Below the pieces are notes generated by a model. It saw nothing but the letters and a program-made list of their open reading frames with translations, made no database searches and had not been told where the DNA came from. 64,000 bases of DNA, from assembly GCF_023284065.1 (NCBI RefSeq), contig NZ_JAKIKP010000001.1:553388-617387 (forward strand). Reading direction: 5' to 3'. Below, piece by piece: positions 48,850 through 58,247 of the stretch. Position 1 is the first letter of the stretch. Each line of letters starts with the position of its first letter. Position numbers and translations under genes: made by a program. The stretch comes from Shewanella gaetbuli. Its GTDB lineage: Bacteria; Pseudomonadota; Gammaproteobacteria; Enterobacterales; Shewanellaceae.

Positions 48850-48876
48850 TAAAAAAGCGTACAACTGTACGCTTTG
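48850..48876 (-). terminator. Terminator after putP
   Basis: AAAGCGTACAGTTGTACGCTTT hairpin followed by TTTT on the minus strand, about 45 bases after the putP stop. Confidence 0.8.
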
Positions 48877-48921
48877 TAGTCTGGTCGTTACACCTATGCT
48901 TGAAAGGTGTGAGTCAGTTGT

Positions 48922-50385
48922 TTAATTATTGGTTCTTAAGTGCTCTTCAAAATCATCAAACTTGTTTTTGACTATTTCTCTTGGAGGTAGCAATGTGCTG
49001 GTGATGACACCCACAACCGTTGCTAGCAAAAAGCCTGGAACAATTTCATACAAGTCAAAAATCCCGCCGGTTAATTGCTTCCATGTAACGACGGTGATAG
49101 CGCCGACAATAATGGTCGCAATAGCACCATAACGGCTATAACCTTTCCAAAATAGTGATAATAAAACCACTGGGCCAAATGCAGCACCGAAACCTGCCCA
49201 TGCATAACTCACTAATCCAAGTACGCTACTTTTTGGATCAAGCGCAATAACACCTGCAATTAGCGCAATGGCTATAACACCTAGACGGCCAACAAGCATT
49301 AGCTCTTTGCTGCTGGCTTGTGGACGTAACCATTTGCGATAAAAATCTTCAGTGATCACACTTGAACAAACTAATAGTTGCGAATCGATAGTACTCATAA
49401 TGGCCGATAAAATAGCGGCAATTAATAAGCCTCCCACCCATGGATTGAATGCTGCGTGAGCTAAGTGAATAAATACCGTTTCTGGGTTTTCTAATGGCGC
49501 ATTAGCAAAATATAATGTGCCTGCAATGCCAGTAGCTAACGCGCCAACAAGTGCAAGTAACATCCAGCTCATAGCGATACGGCGAGATAGGCGTAAATCT
49601 TTTGCACTGCCAATTGCCATAAAACGCGACAAAATATGTGGTTGACCGAAGTAACCTAGGCCCCATGCCAGTAACGAGACTAAACCAATAACTGTGGTTG
49701 ATTCTCCAATAAATGACAACATGGCTGGGTCTAAGCTTTCTAGGTTGGCTTGGGTTTCAGATTGGTTAAAAATAGCAATAGGTACGATAATCAAGGCAAT
49801 TAACATTAAGCAGCCTTGAAAAAAGTCAGTCCAACTTACGGCAAAAAAACCACCTACAAAGGTATAAGACACAATAATCACTGAGCCAATAAGTAATGCT
49901 ATGGTGTAATCAAGGCCAAATACTTTTTCGAATAATATGGCGCCACCGACCATGCCTGATGAAGTGTAAAAAGTAAAAAAGACTAAAATTGTTACCGCTG
50001 ACACCAGTTTCAACATGCCTTTATTGTCGTGAAAACGATGTTCAAAAAAGTCTGGAAGTGTTAAAGAATTGTCGGCAAGTTCAGTGTAAATACGTAGTCT
50101 TTTGGCTACAAATAGCCAGTTTAACCATGCGCCAAATACTAAGCCAAAGCCTATCCATGCTTCCCCTAGTCCTCCTAAATAAACTGCACCGGGTAAACCT
50201 AACAATAGCCAGCCAGACATGTCTGATGCACCGACACTTAAGGCGGTTACTGCTGGGCCCATTTTACGGCCACCTAATATGTAATCATCTACAGAATCTG
50301 TTTTTTTATAGGCCCAAAAACCAATGCCCATCATCACCGCTAAGTAACCTATGAATGTGATTAAAATAGGTGCTTGAATTTCCAT
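48922..50385 (-). CDS. putP: Sodium/proline symporter
   Basis: A 487-residue transporter of the sodium:solute symporter family with about thirteen membrane segments. It has GFWAYKKTDSVDDYILGGRKMG, SVGASDMSGWLLLGLPGA and SAIMSTIDSQLLVCSS, the family's sodium and proline site regions. AAGGA precedes the ATG. Length is near E. coli PutP (502). It is transcribed alone. Confidence 0.92.
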   Translation of the reverse strand: MEIQAPILITFIGYLAVMMGIGFWAYKKTDSVDDYILGGRKMGPAVTALSVGASDMSGWLLLGLPGAVYLGGLGEAWIGFGLVFGAWLNWLFVAKRLRIYTELADNSLTLPDFFEHRFHDNKGMLKLVSAVTILVFFTFYTSSGMVGGAILFEKVFGLDYTIALLIGSVIIVSYTFVGGFFAVSWTDFFQGCLMLIALIIVPIAIFNQSETQANLESLDPAMLSFIGESTTVIGLVSLLAWGLGYFGQPHILSRFMAIGSAKDLRLSRRIAMSWMLLALVGALATGIAGTLYFANAPLENPETVFIHLAHAAFNPWVGGLLIAAILSAIMSTIDSQLLVCSSVITEDFYRKWLRPQASSKELMLVGRLGVIAIALIAGVIALDPKSSVLGLVSYAWAGFGAAFGPVVLLSLFWKGYSRYGAIATIIVGAITVVTWKQLTGGIFDLYEIVPGFLLATVVGVITSTLLPPREIVKNKFDDFEEHLRTNN

Positions 50386-50465
50386 GAGTATCCTTTGTAA
50401 TTATCATTGTGGGACAATGCTAGCAGAAGTTTGATGTGGTTCACACTTTGACAGGGTTATTAGGC

Positions 50466-50503
50466 AAAAAAATACCCCAAGTCACTGTAAAGTGAGTTGG
50501 GGC
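50466..50503 (-). terminator. Terminator after the sigma/DUF3379 pair
   Basis: CCCCAACTCACTTTACAGTGACTTGGGG hairpin (Watson-Crick with one mismatch) followed by a T run on the minus strand. Confidence 0.8.
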
Positions 50504-50537
50504 AACAGAGAAGGTGAATATAAAGCAATCAAGCGTA

Positions 50538-51245
50538 TTAAATGAAGGTGTTTTCAATTTCATTTTTAACGAAGTTCAAATCAGAACCTTCTTCACCCAC
50601 CAGTATCATGTAGGCATCAGCCGTTTTAAAACCCTGGCCTTGATACTTACTGTCGGCAAATGCTTCTTCAAGCTTTAAGCGCTTTTCTGCTGGAACAATA
50701 AACAATGTCACCTTCTCACCATGTTCATCTTGCATCACTAAGTGAAGCGACTTAACGCCTTGAAAGTCACAATAAGCCGTGTAAAAAACTCTTCCGGGTT
50801 GCTGAATGAACTTAGACTGTTGAAGCCCTGACATACTCGCAAGCTTGAAGTTTACATCGTTATAGCCAATATCTTGGTTGGTACTTAACGCTTTAGCTTC
50901 ATGATATACATGTGCCAATGCGTGCTCTGATAGGTCTACTGGCGTAAAACGTAACATGCTAAAACTCACTCCAACAATAAAGGCGATAGACGCCGCCATT
51001 GCCATTAAGTAACGAGTACGTTTTTTATGTTGTTGATGCTGATTAAGTTGCTGGCGCAGAATTAATTTTTCTGCAAGGTCATCAGGTACATTAATGTTTA
51101 AGGCCTGATTAAGACGATTGTCGAGATTTTTTAAATCATTAACCAACTTGGCATCGTCTGGACTTTCAGCGATATGTTTTAAAAAGTCTTCAGACTGATC
51201 ATTAGGGTCACCGTAGGCTTGGCGACGGAATTGTAGATCATCCAT
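50538..51245 (-). CDS. DUF3379 protein, probable membrane partner of the sigma factor
   Basis: A 235-residue protein opening MDDLQFRRQAYGDPNDQSEDF, typical of DUF3379. The first ~85 residues are helical and charged, followed by one membrane segment (YLMAMAASIAFIVGVSFSML, about 88-107) and a periplasmic domain. The arrangement resembles anti-sigma factors. It starts inside the end of the ECF sigma gene with an eight-base overlap. The anti-sigma role is inferred from layout and topology. Confidence 0.75.
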   Translation of the reverse strand: MDDLQFRRQAYGDPNDQSEDFLKHIAESPDDAKLVNDLKNLDNRLNQALNINVPDDLAEKLILRQQLNQHQQHKKRTRYLMAMAASIAFIVGVSFSMLRFTPVDLSEHALAHVYHEAKALSTNQDIGYNDVNFKLASMSGLQQSKFIQQPGRVFYTAYCDFQGVKSLHLVMQDEHGEKVTLFIVPAEKRLKLEEAFADSKYQGQGFKTADAYMILVGEEGSDLNFVKNEIENTFI

Positions 51246-51801
51246 TTGATTGACCTCTTAACTCTGGTGAATCTAAGGCGTCTTTAAGCTGGTTTCTGGC
51301 TCTAAAAAGGCGCGTCATTACGGTATTTTTATTTAACTCAAGTAGATCGGCAATTTCATCGCCACTAAAACCACCAATAAGCTGTAATAGTAACGGCTCA
51401 CGATATTCGATATCCAATTTGCCTATTTGGCGACGAAGCCAGTATTGTTCAGTTTCATCTTCATTAGAACTTGAAAATACATCTTCAAGTTGCTCTTGCT
51501 CAACGTCACTGTAGTCAAACTGTTTGCGCTCAAACCTACGGGCATTTTCACGTCTTAAAATTGTGATTAACCATGCCTTAGCCGCTTTGTCATCTTTTAG
51601 AGAGTCTAAAGCACGCCATGCCCTTAAAAAGGTTTCTTGAGTGATATCTTCAGCGACATGTTTGTCTCCACATAACCAAAAGGCGTAGCGGTAAATGTCG
51701 GTATGAAGTGCCCTGACAAGGCTATCGTATCGTCTTTGTTTATCTACCATGTCAGATAAGACCGAGGCGTCAGACTTTTTATTTCGTATTTTTTGAAACA
51801 T
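51238..51801 (-). CDS. ECF-type RNA polymerase sigma factor
   Basis: A 187-residue sigma-70 family protein. Region 2 includes CGDKHVAEDITQETFLRAWRALDSL; region 4 includes EPLLLQLIGGFSGDEIADLLELNKNTVMTRLFRAR, the -35 recognition helices. It would direct RNA polymerase to a small regulon, under control of the membrane protein encoded next to it. No clear ribosome site precedes the ATG. It is close to, but read separately from, the Bat operon upstream on the same strand. Confidence 0.88.
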   Translation of the reverse strand: MFQKIRNKKSDASVLSDMVDKQRRYDSLVRALHTDIYRYAFWLCGDKHVAEDITQETFLRAWRALDSLKDDKAAKAWLITILRRENARRFERKQFDYSDVEQEQLEDVFSSSNEDETEQYWLRRQIGKLDIEYREPLLLQLIGGFSGDEIADLLELNKNTVMTRLFRARNQLKDALDSPELRGQSNG

Positions 51802-51958
51802 TTTTATTTTGTGTCATAAATGTTAGCAATAGCTTACGCGTTGTTAGCTTTTTTGCAATGACACAGCAAGCGTTTTTTATGCTAAAAAATAGATGTAAAA
51901 CCCGCAGTTGTGGTGTTTTGGGGATTGTGTTGTGGATTGTGTTGTAGGGATAGACTCC

Positions 51959-51995
51959 TACTCCGTTAGTTAAACTTGCTAACTAACGGAGTAAG
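51959..51995. other. Twelve-base perfect hairpin without a T run
   Basis: CTCCGTTAGTTA pairs with TAACTAACGGAG around a seven-base loop. It lies between the Bat operon end and the sigma gene. No T tract follows on the minus strand, so it is not a typical terminator. Confidence 0.7.
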
Positions 51996-52019
51996 GGATA
52001 ATACCAATTATGTTGCGTG

Positions 52020-53633
52020 CTATGGGTTAAGCGGTGCAATGGTTGAACGACTTACCTTCTGAGATTTAGGTTGATAATCTTTGATTGCTGCTAATAGCTG
52101 TTGAGTGTCGATTGTCGCGGTTTGCTGGCTATATTTTGCAGACTGTATTTGTGCGATAGCCTGTTGTAGGGCAGGTGTTAATTGGCTGATTTGTGCCAAT
52201 GATACTGGCGAACCCAGTTGGTTTGAGAAATAACGTTGTAATGCATTGATAATGACACTGACATCATTACTATCACAGGCTTTTTTGATAGCCGACAAAT
52301 CAGACGTTAGGTTAGTTGGCTGTTCTGTGACCGTTGTAATAGTCTGTTTTTTTGAACTTGCTTGACGCCATAACACTAAGGTTATTAACCATAAAGTGGC
52401 GAATGTTGCCGTTAGCCAAGGCCAATAACTTGCTGCACTTTGGGGATGTTCTGCCGACGCAACGGTTAAGGTATTATCTGCCATTTGTCCTGCTACTACG
52501 GTGATGGTTTTTGCCGGTAAGATGGCATATTCCTGCTGTTTTCTTTGGGCGTTCCACCAAGGCACTTTAATTTCTGGCAATGTATATGTACCAGGGACTG
52601 TAGGGACTATGGCCGCGGTTAAACTGTATTGCGATAAGACTTGGCCGTCTCTGATACCACTTTGACGTAAAGGCTTTTCAGGGTAAATTTTCAACCCCTT
52701 TACGTTAGGCATTTTGATTTCTGGCAAGCCATTTTCATCTACATTCATGGCAATCAAACTGATTGTGCGGGTGATAGGGCTGCCTGCTTCAAAAGTACTT
52801 TGTTCGTCTGGCCATACTTCTCGTAAAGTGACTAAATCACTGACAAGCCACTCGCCTTGGTAACTAGGGGGGTAGCCGTGGATTTGCATAACTTTGCGGT
52901 CTGCTTCGGTTTGCATAGGAATACTTTCGTTGAAGCTAAACATACTGCCGCGGCGCTGAGTTTCAATTAATACGTCGCCTGAAAAAGTCGCACCATTGAT
53001 AATAATTTCCCCCGGTAAACCGGCAACAATGCCATAGTTTCTTTCGATAACACGGAATCGACGTCCATTAACAATTTCAGTGCCATCAATGTCTTCACCA
53101 ATTTGTTTAATTGTGGCGCCTTTTACTTCAGGTGCACTTAATACTCCGCGTTGCAATTCAACCGCTAGGTATAGTTTGACTTTATAATTAATTAACTGGC
53201 CCACATAAGCTTCATCGACATTAGTGCTAACTTCAATATATAAGTCTTGGCTAGCTTGAGGCTGACTGCCTTTAGGGGCGACTTCTACAAGAATAGGGGA
53301 TGAGCTTATGCCGTCAATCGTGAAGGCTGGAATGGTTAACTGACCAGTTTTTTTCGGTGAAATAAGCACTTGCCAGCGCGTTTCTTTGCTGGTTTTGAAG
53401 TTAATCATTTGGGTGCTACGACCCACGCTAGTGCGGCCCACAACAAAATCATTGAGTAGCTCAGATGTATCTAGCGCTCCGGCATTGAGATCATCGTCTG
53501 CAGTCACATTTAATACAAAATATTCCCCTTCAATAACAGGATTTTTTTCTATGCTGGCTTCGATTTTGGTTAGCGCCATTACCGAAGGGGCAATAATAAG
53601 CAGCGCTATGCTTAATAATAATCTCATTACCAC
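52020..53633 (-). CDS. batD: BatD protein
   Basis: A 537-residue protein with a signal sequence (MLLSIALLIIAPSVMA), several beta-sandwich domains through residue ~395, one membrane segment (WLTATFATLWLITLVLW) and a cytoplasmic tail. Marks are FVLNVTADDDLNAG, SPKKTGQLTIPAF and GPYTLPEI-like text near PGTYTLPEIKVPWW. It is the last gene of the MoxR-Bat operon and starts seven bases inside batB. Bat proteins relate to stress and oxygen tolerance in Bacteroides; the role here is unknown. Confidence 0.88.
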   Translation of the reverse strand: MVMRLLLSIALLIIAPSVMALTKIEASIEKNPVIEGEYFVLNVTADDDLNAGALDTSELLNDFVVGRTSVGRSTQMINFKTSKETRWQVLISPKKTGQLTIPAFTIDGISSSPILVEVAPKGSQPQASQDLYIEVSTNVDEAYVGQLINYKVKLYLAVELQRGVLSAPEVKGATIKQIGEDIDGTEIVNGRRFRVIERNYGIVAGLPGEIIINGATFSGDVLIETQRRGSMFSFNESIPMQTEADRKVMQIHGYPPSYQGEWLVSDLVTLREVWPDEQSTFEAGSPITRTISLIAMNVDENGLPEIKMPNVKGLKIYPEKPLRQSGIRDGQVLSQYSLTAAIVPTVPGTYTLPEIKVPWWNAQRKQQEYAILPAKTITVVAGQMADNTLTVASAEHPQSAASYWPWLTATFATLWLITLVLWRQASSKKQTITTVTEQPTNLTSDLSAIKKACDSNDVSVIINALQRYFSNQLGSPVSLAQISQLTPALQQAIAQIQSAKYSQQTATIDTQQLLAAIKDYQPKSQKVSRSTIAPLNP

Positions 53634-55732
53634 TGTTCTGATTCCTTGACTTGTTGACCTTGTTGACGACGTTTTTGATATTCTAACTGCATCTTATTGC
53701 GTATAAGGACTTGTGGATCTTCATTGATGGCTCTTAAAGCTCGTTCCATATTTTCTGGCAAGGGTTCTTGCCCTGCCATTGTTGTGCTTACCACTTGTTG
53801 GTCACCTTCTTGTCCTTGCTCATCTGTTTGCTCAGCTTGTTGTGCTTGCTGAGTCATAGCCGAGTTTGCTTCAGACTGTTGTTCAGCTTCCTGTTGAGTG
53901 CCTTGGTTGTTTTGCTGAGTGTTAGCTTCCATTTGAGCATCGTTATTAAGCGGTTCATTATCTTTGTCATTATTTGACTCATCAGCAGAAGATTGCTGTT
54001 GTGAGGTGTCGTTAGACTCGTTTTGCGCTTCATCAGGTGAGACTGAATTATCGTCGGGCTCATCTTGGCTCTTGTCACTATCAGACTGTTGTTGATTTTG
54101 TTGTGACTCTTGTTCAGATTGCTGCTGACTTTGCGACTCATTATCATTACTTTGATTTTGTTGCTCAGACTGCTGCTGTTGTTCATCTGTTTGAGAACTA
54201 TCATTTTGCTGTTCGGAACTGTTTTGATCAGAGCCGTTTTGATCTGAACTATTTTGTTCCGAAGATTGTTGTTCAGTGTTTTCTTGGTCAGAAGACTGGC
54301 CATTATTTTGTTGATCAGACTGCTGATTTTGCTGTTGCTGGTTTTGTTGTTCTAGTAATTTCTCTGCTAAGGCTAAGTTTTCTTGAGCCTCAGTGAAATC
54401 AGGCTTTTGCGATAACGCTTGTTTATAACGTTCGATAGCGTCGGGTAATTTACCTAATTGCAGTAAGCTGTTGGCTTGGTTATATACCCCTTCTGGGCTG
54501 TTATCTTGCTCAAATAAAGTCAGTGCTTGCTGGTAATCTTTATTTTTATAATGGGCACTGGCTTGCCAATTACTTGATGAAAATAGTTGGCTTGCTTGTT
54601 CATAATCGCCTTGATTAAAGGCTTGCTGTGCTTGTTGGTCTTTGGTGAGCCATAGGTCATCCCAAATATCAGCTTGGGCTGGTTGGCTAACGCTGGCGGT
54701 TAACGCCATTAAGGCTATAAGCCCGGCTAGCGGCAAAGATATAGTGGGCACTAACATACTGGGTAAAACACCGTGTTTGAAACTCATTAGTACAGGTAAT
54801 ATAAGTAGTATCGCGACATAAGGCCCTAAGTCTTGCCAAGCTTCGCTTTCTAGTTCAGTGGCCTTGGCTTTGCCGTCGCTGGCAAGCCATTGGGTTAATT
54901 GTTGAATGTCTGAACCATCAGTTTGGGCGGCAACGGTGATTCCTCCCCCTTGTTTTGCGAGGCGTTGAAGTAAGTTGATATCAGTTTGTGCAACGACCAC
55001 TTCATTACTGCTGTCACGTAATAACTGACCATCAGAGAGCTTTATCGGGGCACCAGACTGACTGCCAAAGGCCAAAATGGATAAGCGATATCGGCTGTTT
55101 TCTAACGTAGGATAAACTTGGTTAAATTCATTATCTGAAACACCGTCAGTGAATAAAATAATATCGCCAGTGACATGACCGCCTTGTGCTAGTAATTCTT
55201 CGGCCAACTTGATGGCCGATGATAAATTAGAGCCTCGCACAGGCATGATATCTGGTGACAATGTAGGCAGTAGGTTTAACAACGTAGAGGTGTCACGGGT
55301 GAGAGGGCTGATGTTAAACGCATCACCTGCGTAGGCAATAAGACCTGTTTCACCTTGATCAATTTCGGCTAATAAATCTGTTGCTCTAAAGCGTGCATGA
55401 GATAACCGATTTGGACTTAAATCAGTGGCGTACATTGAATACGACATATCCATGATCAGCACTCGGCCTTGCTCAGTAGCAAATACAGGTAGATTTTGTT
55501 TGGTGACCGCTGGGCCTGCTAAAGCCACTACGGCGACTATCCAACAAAAACTCAGTATCCATTTCGGCTGGCTTTTATGGTCTTGGCTGTTACTAATTAA
55601 CATCGCGCTAAGGTGTGGCGCTATATATTGCTTCCATGCTGAATGATGTTGATGCCGTTTCCAGAATAAGCCACTTAAAATCAGTAATGGAAGGAGGCCT
55701 AATAACCATTCGGGTCTAATAAAATGAATCAT
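53627..55732 (-). CDS. batB: BatB/BatC fusion: VWA domain, TPR, long Gln/Ser-rich region
   Basis: A 701-residue protein. Two N-terminal membrane helices, a von Willebrand A domain with MIDAS motif DMSYS near residue 95, a helix near 305-350, then TPR-like repeats (FNQGDYEQASQLF, LQLGKLPDAIERYKQAL) to about 470. From ~475 to 665 the protein is almost wholly Gln, Ser, Asn, Glu and Asp. It ends with a charged, probably helical tail. In some genomes BatB and BatC are separate genes; here they are one. Start overlaps the batA stop as TAATG. Confidence 0.88.
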   Translation of the reverse strand: MIHFIRPEWLLGLLPLLILSGLFWKRHQHHSAWKQYIAPHLSAMLISNSQDHKSQPKWILSFCWIVAVVALAGPAVTKQNLPVFATEQGRVLIMDMSYSMYATDLSPNRLSHARFRATDLLAEIDQGETGLIAYAGDAFNISPLTRDTSTLLNLLPTLSPDIMPVRGSNLSSAIKLAEELLAQGGHVTGDIILFTDGVSDNEFNQVYPTLENSRYRLSILAFGSQSGAPIKLSDGQLLRDSSNEVVVAQTDINLLQRLAKQGGGITVAAQTDGSDIQQLTQWLASDGKAKATELESEAWQDLGPYVAILLILPVLMSFKHGVLPSMLVPTISLPLAGLIALMALTASVSQPAQADIWDDLWLTKDQQAQQAFNQGDYEQASQLFSSSNWQASAHYKNKDYQQALTLFEQDNSPEGVYNQANSLLQLGKLPDAIERYKQALSQKPDFTEAQENLALAEKLLEQQNQQQQNQQSDQQNNGQSSDQENTEQQSSEQNSSDQNGSDQNSSEQQNDSSQTDEQQQQSEQQNQSNDNESQSQQQSEQESQQNQQQSDSDKSQDEPDDNSVSPDEAQNESNDTSQQQSSADESNNDKDNEPLNNDAQMEANTQQNNQGTQQEAEQQSEANSAMTQQAQQAEQTDEQGQEGDQQVVSTTMAGQEPLPENMERALRAINEDPQVLIRNKMQLEYQKRRQQGQQVKESEQW

Positions 55733-56733
55733 TATGATTTATCTCCTCTAGATAGAGAAGGTAAGGTGAATCCTGTTTGAAATTGTTGACGACAAGCAAT
55801 CAAAATACTGCACAGCAGTGACAGTAAAAGAGGCCAATAAAACCACTCTTTTTTCGGTCGATAACTGAGTTGTTCCCGGCTAACGGGTTCAAGTTGATCA
55901 ATCGTTTGGTAAATTTTTTCTAGCTCTTCAGTATTGCGAGCGCGGAAATACTGGCCATTGGTTTTATTGGCTAAATTTTGCAGCTGTGCTTCATCTAAAT
56001 CCATTGAGGGGTTTACGCGTTCTTTACCGAAAATAGTTCGACGTTCAAGTATGTCGGCACCTACGCCAATGGTATAAATAGTCACATTTCGCTTAGCAGC
56101 AATATCGGCCGCTAGTTCAGGATTAATATTGCCGGCATTATTGGTCCCATCGGTCAGCAAAATTAATACTCGGTTGCTTTCCTCTACTTGATCGAAGCGT
56201 TTTACCGCGAGTGCAATGGCTTCACCTATCGCCGTTTGTTTACCGACTAAGCCAATTTGGGCATCGTTTAAAAATTTAGCGACAGAACGTCTATCTTGAG
56301 TGAGTGGTGCTTGTAAATAGGCATGATCAGCAAATAAAATTAACCCAAGTCGGTCACCATTTCGGCGCTCAATAAAGTCAGCCATAACATGCTGAATAAG
56401 ACTAAAGCGGTTCACCACTCTGCCGTCAATGACCATATCTTCAATTTGCATACTGCCTGACAAGTCAACGGCCATCATTAGGTCTCGGCCTTGTGAGGGC
56501 AGTTCGATTGGCTCTCCTAACCATTGAGGTCTGGCGATGGCGCAGAGTAAGCCTAGCCACATAAGCCAATAAAGTTTACGTGAACGGCTGACTTTGCGTT
56601 GGCTTTGTTGGGTGATGCTTTGGCTTGCACCAGGAAGTTGTAGATGACCACCTTGATCAACCGTTTTTGATTGTCGGATAAAGAAAGGTAGTGGCAACAA
56701 CAAAAAGACTAAAGGCCAGCTAAAACTTAACAT
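55732..56733 (-). CDS. batA: BatA: membrane-anchored VWA protein
   Basis: A 333-residue protein with one N-terminal hydrophobic segment pair, a VWA domain with MIDAS DLSGS in MMAVDLSGSMQIEDM near residue 90, DGTNNAGNI, and a C-terminal membrane segment (WPLLLSLLCSILIA). It overlaps the DUF4381 gene by seven bases and batB by one. It binds divalent metal and probably partners BatB and MoxR in a membrane complex. Exact role unknown. Confidence 0.9.
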   Translation of the reverse strand: MLSFSWPLVFLLLPLPFFIRQSKTVDQGGHLQLPGASQSITQQSQRKVSRSRKLYWLMWLGLLCAIARPQWLGEPIELPSQGRDLMMAVDLSGSMQIEDMVIDGRVVNRFSLIQHVMADFIERRNGDRLGLILFADHAYLQAPLTQDRRSVAKFLNDAQIGLVGKQTAIGEAIALAVKRFDQVEESNRVLILLTDGTNNAGNINPELAADIAAKRNVTIYTIGVGADILERRTIFGKERVNPSMDLDEAQLQNLANKTNGQYFRARNTEELEKIYQTIDQLEPVSREQLSYRPKKEWFYWPLLLSLLCSILIACRQQFQTGFTLPSLSRGDKS

Positions 56734-57308
56734 GCGACCTCACTTATGCCTTGTTGGGTCGTTGTAATGGCGACATGTTCAAATTTATCTTTATTATTTA
56801 GCCATAAACTGGCAAGTGAAAATAACTGTTGGTTCTCTTCAGGGGTTAAGCCAGAAGCTTGGTAACGTTTTACTAATAAATCTCCAATGAGATTTTGTTT
56901 ATTTGTGGGTAAGCGTCGATCTAACCAGTTAAACCACGGTGTACCATTTAAATGTGCCAGCGACGCCCTTGGTAAATAAGTGAGAGCCGTTCGTTTTAAG
57001 AGGCTATTAACGTCTGCGGCAAATGATGCAGATTGTACATCCATTTCAGTCAGCAGCTTTAATGCCGCTTTACGTGGTGCGTGATATTTTTTGTGTTTTA
57101 ACCATTTAGCTAATAACGCCGTAAATACGATTAGAATAGCTGCCAATAAAATCCAGTATCCTGGTGCAATAGGCAGTGATGAAACCGTTTCAGGTAAAGC
57201 GATATCATGCATTTGCTCTAGCGGGGATGGCGCTGGTGTCACGATCGGTGCGGTTGCGGTTGCAGAAGGTGCTGCGGCCATGATGATAAATGTAGATAAA
57301 GTTAACAT
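56727..57308 (-). CDS. DUF4381 domain protein
   Basis: A 193-residue protein with an N-terminal signal-like segment, a periplasmic LEQMHDIALPETVSSLPIAPGYW motif, one membrane helix (ILLAAILIVFTALLAKWL), then a cytoplasmic domain. That is the standard DUF4381 plan, always found in MoxR/Bat operons. Function unknown; likely a scaffold for the VWA proteins. It begins next to the DUF58 stop. Confidence 0.88.
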   Translation of the reverse strand: MLTLSTFIIMAAAPSATATAPIVTPAPSPLEQMHDIALPETVSSLPIAPGYWILLAAILIVFTALLAKWLKHKKYHAPRKAALKLLTEMDVQSASFAADVNSLLKRTALTYLPRASLAHLNGTPWFNWLDRRLPTNKQNLIGDLLVKRYQASGLTPEENQQLFSLASLWLNNKDKFEHVAITTTQQGISEVAC

Positions 57309-58244
57309 TTAGCGTAGAAGTTCCAGTTGGTCACTTAAAGGTTGTCCAGCATCGATAAATTTGGGCTGAACACTCAGTTGATTCATTAATTGAACAAACT
57401 CTTGTTGTGATGCAAGCTGTTCGGATAACCACTTTTGGTAGCTGTCTCGGGTTAATGTTAATTGTTGTTTTCCATCTCTTACCGGAAACGCAAATTGTTT
57501 AGGTAAGTTGATTGTCCCTTGCCGTAATGGATCGGTAATCACAAATGCACCTATGTCGCAATGACGTTTTAATTGGGTCAGTGGGGCTAAACATTGAGGT
57601 GTAAAGTGATGCCCGTCAGTAATTATCCAAACCAATGACCCTGGTTTTGCAATTCGTTGCAAGCGTTGGCAAGCTTTATATATGTGTTCAGGGTCTTGGG
57701 GAAGGTTATCAAATTGATTTAGCTGATTTTGATGAACATCAACTAACCCTGATGATAACTGCAACATCCCTTGTCTTCGGCTGCGCGGCTTCAACTCTAG
57801 GTGAGTAGTTTCGCTGGCAATTAGCGCGCCTAGTTTATCGCCATGTTGTACGGCGCTCCACGCCATTGTCGCAGCAACATGCGCAGCTTGAACGGCTTGC
57901 AGCATCAACTTTGAACCAAAGTACAAACTATGGCTTAAATCAACTAGCAAAAAAATAGGCCGTTCACGCTCTTCGACAAACAATTTGGTATGGGCTACTC
58001 CCGTTCTTGCCATTACTCGCCAATCAATTGAACGAACGTCGTCACCATTTTGATAATGGCGCACTTCAGCAAACTCCATGCCTCTGCCTTTTACTAGGCT
58101 AGCTCGGTGTCCTGCCATTGATGCCTTAGAGCGAGTTTTACGATCAACCACCACATGCGACAATGTCTGACAAGCAATAAGCTCTTGCTCAGTGAGATTC
58201 ATTCCATCACTAAATAGCGGTAATGTCGGTGAAGCATTCGTCAT
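57309..58244 (-). CDS. DUF58 protein
   Basis: A 311-residue protein with GRGMEFAEVRHYQNGDDVRSIDWRVMARTG, the hallmark of DUF58, and a VWA-like later part with LLVDLSHSLYFGS. It is usually the direct neighbour of MoxR ATPases. A three-base gap separates it from moxR. No membrane segment is seen. Function unknown; it may link the ATPase to the BatA/B complex. Confidence 0.92.
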   Translation of the reverse strand: MTNASPTLPLFSDGMNLTEQELIACQTLSHVVVDRKTRSKASMAGHRASLVKGRGMEFAEVRHYQNGDDVRSIDWRVMARTGVAHTKLFVEERERPIFLLVDLSHSLYFGSKLMLQAVQAAHVAATMAWSAVQHGDKLGALIASETTHLELKPRSRRQGMLQLSSGLVDVHQNQLNQFDNLPQDPEHIYKACQRLQRIAKPGSLVWIITDGHHFTPQCLAPLTQLKRHCDIGAFVITDPLRQGTINLPKQFAFPVRDGKQQLTLTRDSYQKWLSEQLASQQEFVQLMNQLSVQPKFIDAGQPLSDQLELLR

Positions 58245-58247
58245 AAA

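Noticed and set aside
53854..54303. Frame antisense or shifted within batB
   Set aside because: Follows from the CAA/CAG-rich low-complexity tract, which is open in several frames.
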